Assembly (NCBI GenBank): GCA_014523525.1 | Contig: JAATVL010000013.1 | Span: 1 to 10,441 of the forward strand | Direction: 5' to 3' | DNA length: 10,441 nucleotides | Source of the DNA: Nitrososphaerales archaeon TH703 | Lineage (GTDB): Archaea; Thermoproteota; Nitrososphaeria; Nitrososphaerales; Nitrososphaeraceae | Shown: positions 7,370-10,441 of the stretch, in pieces | How positions within the stretch are numbered: the first letter of the stretch is position 1 | Layout: every line of letters starts with the position of its first letter | Position numbers and translations under genes: made by a program | The notes under the pieces: generated by a model | Seen by the model: only the letters and a program-made list of their open reading frames with translations | Database searches by the model: none | What the model was told of the DNA's origin: nothing

Positions 7370-9193
7370 ATGAGTGAATATGAGGATCTAAAAACTGGAG
7401 ACATAGTGGCTGAAGCACTCATTGATTGGAAGGTTGATGTTGTTTTTGGTATTCCTGGAGATAGCATCAACGGGTTTATAGAAGCCCTAAGGGTAAGAAA
7501 AGACAAAATCAAATTCGTGCTTGTAAGACATGAGGAGTCTGCCGCCTTGATGGCATGTGGATATGCAAAATATACCGGAAAGCTTGGTGTATGCACGGCG
7601 ACAGCAGGTCCAGGTGCAATACATCTTTTGAACGGATTGTATGATGCTAAGGCCGATAACACTCCTCTAATTGTTATTACGGGAGGAACATCGACTGATT
7701 TAATGAATTCAAGTTTTCAACAGGATATAAATTTATTACAACTTTTCTCTGATGTTTCAGTTTACAACAGCATAATAGGATCACCGCAACAGGCGGAAAT
7801 GGCTGTAGACATTGCATGTAGAACCGCAAATGTTCGTAAAGGAGTTAGTCATCTTAACATACCGACTGACGTACAGGAACAAAAACTAGAGGGTCATTAT
7901 TCACGACACAAAGTCCCAGGCCATACGTCTGATATCTTTGTAACGCCAACATCTGCTGATAGAAAATTAATTGAAAAAACTGCTGAAATTCTTAACAATG
8001 GAAAAAAAATTGTAATCCTAGTTGGTCAAGGTGCCTTGAATGCCTCAGAAGAAGTCATATGCGTAGCAGAGAAACTAAATGCTCCGATAATAAAAGCAAT
8101 GTTAGGCAAAGCCGTTGTTCCTGACGATCATCCTTATAGCTTGGGTGGTATCGGTTTTTTGGGAACAGAGCCTTCGAGTGACGCTATGGCTGAAAGTGAT
8201 ACGCTTTTCATGGTAGGAACATCTTTTCCTTACATAGAATATCTTCCCAAGCCAGGACAGGCCGTAGGTATTCAAATTGATATAAAACCAGAAAAAATTG
8301 GATTAAGATATCCAGTTAAAATTGGTTTAATAGGCGATTCCAAACTAGTGTTATCAGAGTTAATTCCGTTACTGCATGATAGAAGAACTCCGGGCAGAAA
8401 CGATGACCCAAGTGTGGAATTTCTAAAATCAAAACAATATGCTATGAAGAAATGGAATGAAGTATTAAAGGAACAGAGTAGTCGTGTTGATGAACCCATA
8501 AAGCCCCAAGTAATCGCTGCTGCAGTATCAGATGTGTTAGACGATAACACAATAATATCAGTAGATAGTGGAATTAATACTTGCTGGGCCGCAAGATTTT
8601 TAAAAATAAAAAATGGTATGAAGTTCTCAGGATCGGGATCACTTGCAACAATGGGATGCGCAGTACCGTATGCCATTGCCGCCAAGATTGCATATCCAGA
8701 CAGACAGAGCATTGCATTTGTTGGAGATGGTGGATTTACAATGCTTATGAGTGAATTTGCAACGGCTGTTCAATATCATCTTCCTATTAAAGTGATAATA
8801 CTGAATAACAAAATTTTGGGAATGATAAGATGGGAACAAATGGCTTTTCTTGGTAACCCAGAATATGGGATAGAATTTTCACCTATTGATTTTGTCAAAA
8901 TTGCTGAGGCATGTGGTGGAAAGGGATTTTCGATTACAAAAATAGAAGAGGTAAAACCGGTTATTCATGAGGCTATAATGGAAGACAAAGTACCTGTTAT
9001 AGTCGATGCTCATGTAGATCCATTTGAAGCACCATTACCTCCAAAAATCAGTATGGAATTTGTTAGAAATATTGCAAAGGCGTTTGCAAAAGGACAACCA
9101 TATGCAAAAGAAATTGGCCTTACTTTATCAATAGATCAGTTGCATGAAAAATTAAGGCGTTTGCATTCGCATAAACAAGAAAGTTCAAACTAG
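7370..9193 (+). CDS. ThDP-dependent enzyme of the pyruvate oxidase / acetolactate synthase superfamily
   Basis: The 607-residue protein has the three-domain POX/AHAS layout. The N-terminal pyrimidine-binding domain carries the ThDP-activating Glu in RHEES (E55). A central domain (about 195-335) contains GTSFPYIEYLPKPGQA (283-298) and QIDIKPEKIGLRYP, a hallmark of the pyruvate-oxidase-like subgroup rather than acetolactate synthase. The C-terminal domain has the ThDP-pyrophosphate motif from GDGG (452-455) to NN (479-480). The closest function is pyruvate oxidase or pyruvate:quinone oxidoreductase, oxidative decarboxylation of pyruvate with FAD, but substrate and acceptor cannot be fixed from sequence. 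The end is mildly longer than E. coli PoxB, and whether its tail binds membrane lipid is unclear. No small regulatory subunit gene follows, which argues against acetolactate synthase. Being divergent from the transketolase operon, it may share regulatory DNA with it. Confidence 0.85.
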   Translation: MSEYEDLKTGDIVAEALIDWKVDVVFGIPGDSINGFIEALRVRKDKIKFVLVRHEESAALMACGYAKYTGKLGVCTATAGPGAIHLLNGLYDAKADNTPLIVITGGTSTDLMNSSFQQDINLLQLFSDVSVYNSIIGSPQQAEMAVDIACRTANVRKGVSHLNIPTDVQEQKLEGHYSRHKVPGHTSDIFVTPTSADRKLIEKTAEILNNGKKIVILVGQGALNASEEVICVAEKLNAPIIKAMLGKAVVPDDHPYSLGGIGFLGTEPSSDAMAESDTLFMVGTSFPYIEYLPKPGQAVGIQIDIKPEKIGLRYPVKIGLIGDSKLVLSELIPLLHDRRTPGRNDDPSVEFLKSKQYAMKKWNEVLKEQSSRVDEPIKPQVIAAAVSDVLDDNTIISVDSGINTCWAARFLKIKNGMKFSGSGSLATMGCAVPYAIAAKIAYPDRQSIAFVGDGGFTMLMSEFATAVQYHLPIKVIILNNKILGMIRWEQMAFLGNPEYGIEFSPIDFVKIAEACGGKGFSITKIEEVKPVIHEAIMEDKVPVIVDAHVDPFEAPLPPKISMEFVRNIAKAFAKGQPYAKEIGLTLSIDQLHEKLRRLHSHKQESSN

Positions 9194-9326
9194 TTTAATA
9201 ATAGAGTCAAGTTTACAAGGTTAGGTAGTCATTCGCAAGAGTCAATATTTGTTATCTCATCTTTAACCTGAATTCTAAATTGAAAAATCATTACCTTGGA
9301 ATGATGTCAATGATGATACACCTGGA

Positions 9327-9400
9327 AGCCTTGGCCGGGATTTGGACCCGGGACCTTTGCCTTACCAAGGCAACGCTCTACCAGGCTGAGCTACCAAGGC
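9327..9400 (-). tRNA. tRNA-Thr (anticodon GGT)
   Basis: Read from 9400 down to 9327, the sequence folds into a full cloverleaf. The acceptor stem is GCCTTGG/CCAAGGC, the D stem GCTC/GAGC, the anticodon stem TTGCC/GGCAA with loop TTGGTAA, the variable loop has 5 nt, and the T stem is CCGGG/CCCGG with loop TCCAAAT. The anticodon GGT (9364-9366) reads ACC and ACU. The discriminator base is U, as expected for archaeal tRNA-Thr. There is no intron and no encoded CCA (TCC follows). Confidence 0.96.
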
Positions 9401-9433
9401 ATCTTGAAAACAAGACATAGAACAATAGTAGGG

Positions 9434-9442
9434 TTTTATATT
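9434..9442 (-). promoter_or_regulatory. TATA box of the tRNA-Thr gene
   Basis: On the - strand AATATAAAA lies 34-42 bp before the first tRNA base, predicting a transcript start near 9412 and a leader of about 12 nt. That spacing is good for an archaeal tRNA promoter. A palindromic GTATATAC at 9443-9450 just upstream is a second possible TBP site. Confidence 0.5.
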
Positions 9443-9503
9443 GTATATACTTAAGAAAAAAAAGAGCAAAAAGTAAGAATGAGTATGACTCTAGTGTAGA
9501 TAA

Positions 9504-9513
9504 TTATATAAAT
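9504..9513 (+). promoter_or_regulatory. TATA box of the UDP-sugar dehydrogenase gene
   Basis: TTATATAAAT is a near-consensus archaeal TATA box. Transcription would begin around 9534-9538, leaving 14-18 nt before the proposed CTG start at 9552. With the tRNA TATA box it defines a divergent promoter pair in the 151-bp gap 9401-9551. Confidence 0.5.
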
Positions 9514-9551
9514 ACTATTAATTATTCCCCATCTTACAGAGTGATTTCGGA

Positions 9552-10441
9552 CTGAGCAGGATAAGTATTATTGGTTCTGGTGTTGTAGGGAGCGCGACTG
9601 GGCAAGGGTTTCACAAACTGGGCCATAAAGTTATTTTTTACGACATTTCAAAACAAAAACTTAAAGCTTTAAAGAATGATGGATATAATGTAGCAAATAA
9701 TTTAAGTCAAGCACTCTCGCAAACTGACGTATCGTTTGTTTGTGTGAATACTCCAACCCATAATTCCGAACAAGATCTGTCTCAAATATTTTCCGTATTA
9801 CAACAGATAACTGAGTTTCTCAATACAGCACAAAAACAACATCTATTTGTCTTCCGGAGCACAATTTTGCCTGGGACAATGCGTAATGTAATTGTAAATT
9901 ATCTTGAAAAAAATTGTATAACAAAGAGAGGAATTGACTATGATGTTGTTTACAACCCAGAATTCCTGAGACAAAATACATCATACGATGATTTCTTCAA
10001 ACCAGATAGGGTAATAATAGGTGAAGATCATGCTCAGTTATCCAAAATTTTAGTAGAGATATACAAACCATTAACTAAAAATATAATTGTTACATCTTTT
10101 GAGGCTGCAGAGCTAATTAAATACGCATCAAATTGCTTTTTGTCATTGAAGATTTCGTTTTTTAACGAAATAGGTTTGATATGCCAACATCTTGGAATAG
10201 ATCACAAGGTCGTAAGTTTGGGGGTATCTTTAGATAAAAGAATTGGAAAGTATGGCACCGAATTTGGCAGACCATTTGATGGAATGTGTTTACCTAAAGA
10301 CACTCAGGCATTAGCTTCATTCATAAAACAAAACAGAATTGAACCTGACTTATTGGAAATAGCGTTAAATATAAACAAGAAAATCGAAGATCTGACTAGT
10401 GCTAGTCAGCTAGTTTCAGACTCTAAGGAAACTTATTCTTA
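9552..10441 (+). CDS. UDP-glucose/UDP-ManNAc-type 6-dehydrogenase (3' partial)
   Basis: 296 residues are visible before the window ends, where only the TA of the next codon is present. NAD-dependent UDP-sugar 6-dehydrogenases oxidise the sugar C6 to a uronate for surface polysaccharide or glycoprotein glycans. The NAD-binding motif is GSGVVG (8-13) with acidic D31 after the second strand. The active site is present: E137 in NPEFLR, K190 and N194 in LIKYASN, and the catalytic C246 in GMCLPKD. The central dimerisation helix follows (KISFFNEIG). The third, UDP-binding domain is not reached, so full length is unknown. There is no ATG, GTG or TTG in frame after the stop at 9519. CTG 9552 gives MSRISIIGSGVVG, a natural N-terminus for the family, and GTGAT lies 6 nt upstream. 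ATA at 9561 is an alternative. The sugar substrate cannot be told. Confidence 0.9.
   Translation, partial: MSRISIIGSGVVGSATGQGFHKLGHKVIFYDISKQKLKALKNDGYNVANNLSQALSQTDVSFVCVNTPTHNSEQDLSQIFSVLQQITEFLNTAQKQHLFVFRSTILPGTMRNVIVNYLEKNCITKRGIDYDVVYNPEFLRQNTSYDDFFKPDRVIIGEDHAQLSKILVEIYKPLTKNIIVTSFEAAELIKYASNCFLSLKISFFNEIGLICQHLGIDHKVVSLGVSLDKRIGKYGTEFGRPFDGMCLPKDTQALASFIKQNRIEPDLLEIALNINKKIEDLTSASQLVSDSKETYS

Noticed and set aside
8272..8839. Two - strand open frames inside the pyruvate oxidase-like gene
   Set aside because: They lie opposite the conserved ThDP-binding domain and encode nothing recognisable.
7370..9193. Acetolactate synthase large subunit
   Set aside because: The central GTSFPYIEYLPKPGQ and IGLRYP motifs are those of the pyruvate-oxidase-like group, and no small regulatory subunit gene follows.
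9300..9315. Direct repeat of AATGATG (two copies, 2 bp apart)
   Set aside because: Too short and isolated to be a repeat array or attachment site.
9300..9390. Possible C/D box sRNA: ATGATGA near 9311 and CTGA near 9387 on the + strand
   Set aside because: The two boxes are about 75 nt apart and the second lies antisense within the tRNA gene. No D' or C' boxes at proper spacing were seen.
9327..9400. tRNA-Thr as an integration site for a mobile element
   Set aside because: No integrase and no partial copy of the tRNA end are seen in the window; the flanking genes are ordinary.

Overview
The window is AT-rich and looks archaeal, most likely from the Thaumarchaeota (Nitrososphaerales / Nitrosocosmicus-like soil ammonia oxidisers). 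The grounds are a transketolase split into two genes, a short TalC-type transaldolase, TATA boxes rather than bacterial -35/-10 promoters, a strong GAGGAGGA ribosome site inside an operon, and a tRNA-Thr with a U discriminator base. The phylum is supported by this combination. The genus is only a guess.

Left part (3-3788, + strand): three co-directional genes. They encode a VWA protein whose 5' end lies outside the window, a MoxR/CobS/NorQ-type AAA+ ATPase, and a second, longer protein with a C-terminal VWA domain. The last two genes are 4 bp apart. An AAA+ motor paired with a metal-binding VWA adaptor is the layout of metal-chelatase-like or enzyme-activating machines (CobS/CobT, NorQ/NorD, CbbQ/CbbO, RavA/ViaA). 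Having two different VWA proteins around one ATPase is the least explained part of the window, and its client is not visible.

Middle part (3841-7101, - strand), convergent with the first block: a tight operon, transcribed right to left, for most of the non-oxidative pentose phosphate pathway. The first gene is a fusion of the transketolase N-terminal subunit with ribulose-phosphate 3-epimerase, the second the transketolase C-terminal subunit, and the third a transaldolase. The genes overlap by 14 and 4 bp. Ribose-5-phosphate isomerase is the only enzyme of the branch missing here.

Right part: across a 268-bp divergent promoter region lies a large ThDP-dependent enzyme of the pyruvate oxidase / acetolactate synthase superfamily (7370-9193, +). 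It is followed by a tRNA-Thr(GGT) on the - strand (9327-9400) and, divergent from it, the beginning of a UDP-sugar 6-dehydrogenase gene (9552 to the window edge, +). That last gene has no in-frame ATG, GTG or TTG and probably starts at CTG. No IS elements, CRISPR arrays or integration scars were seen. No stretch longer than 300 bp lacks a gene.
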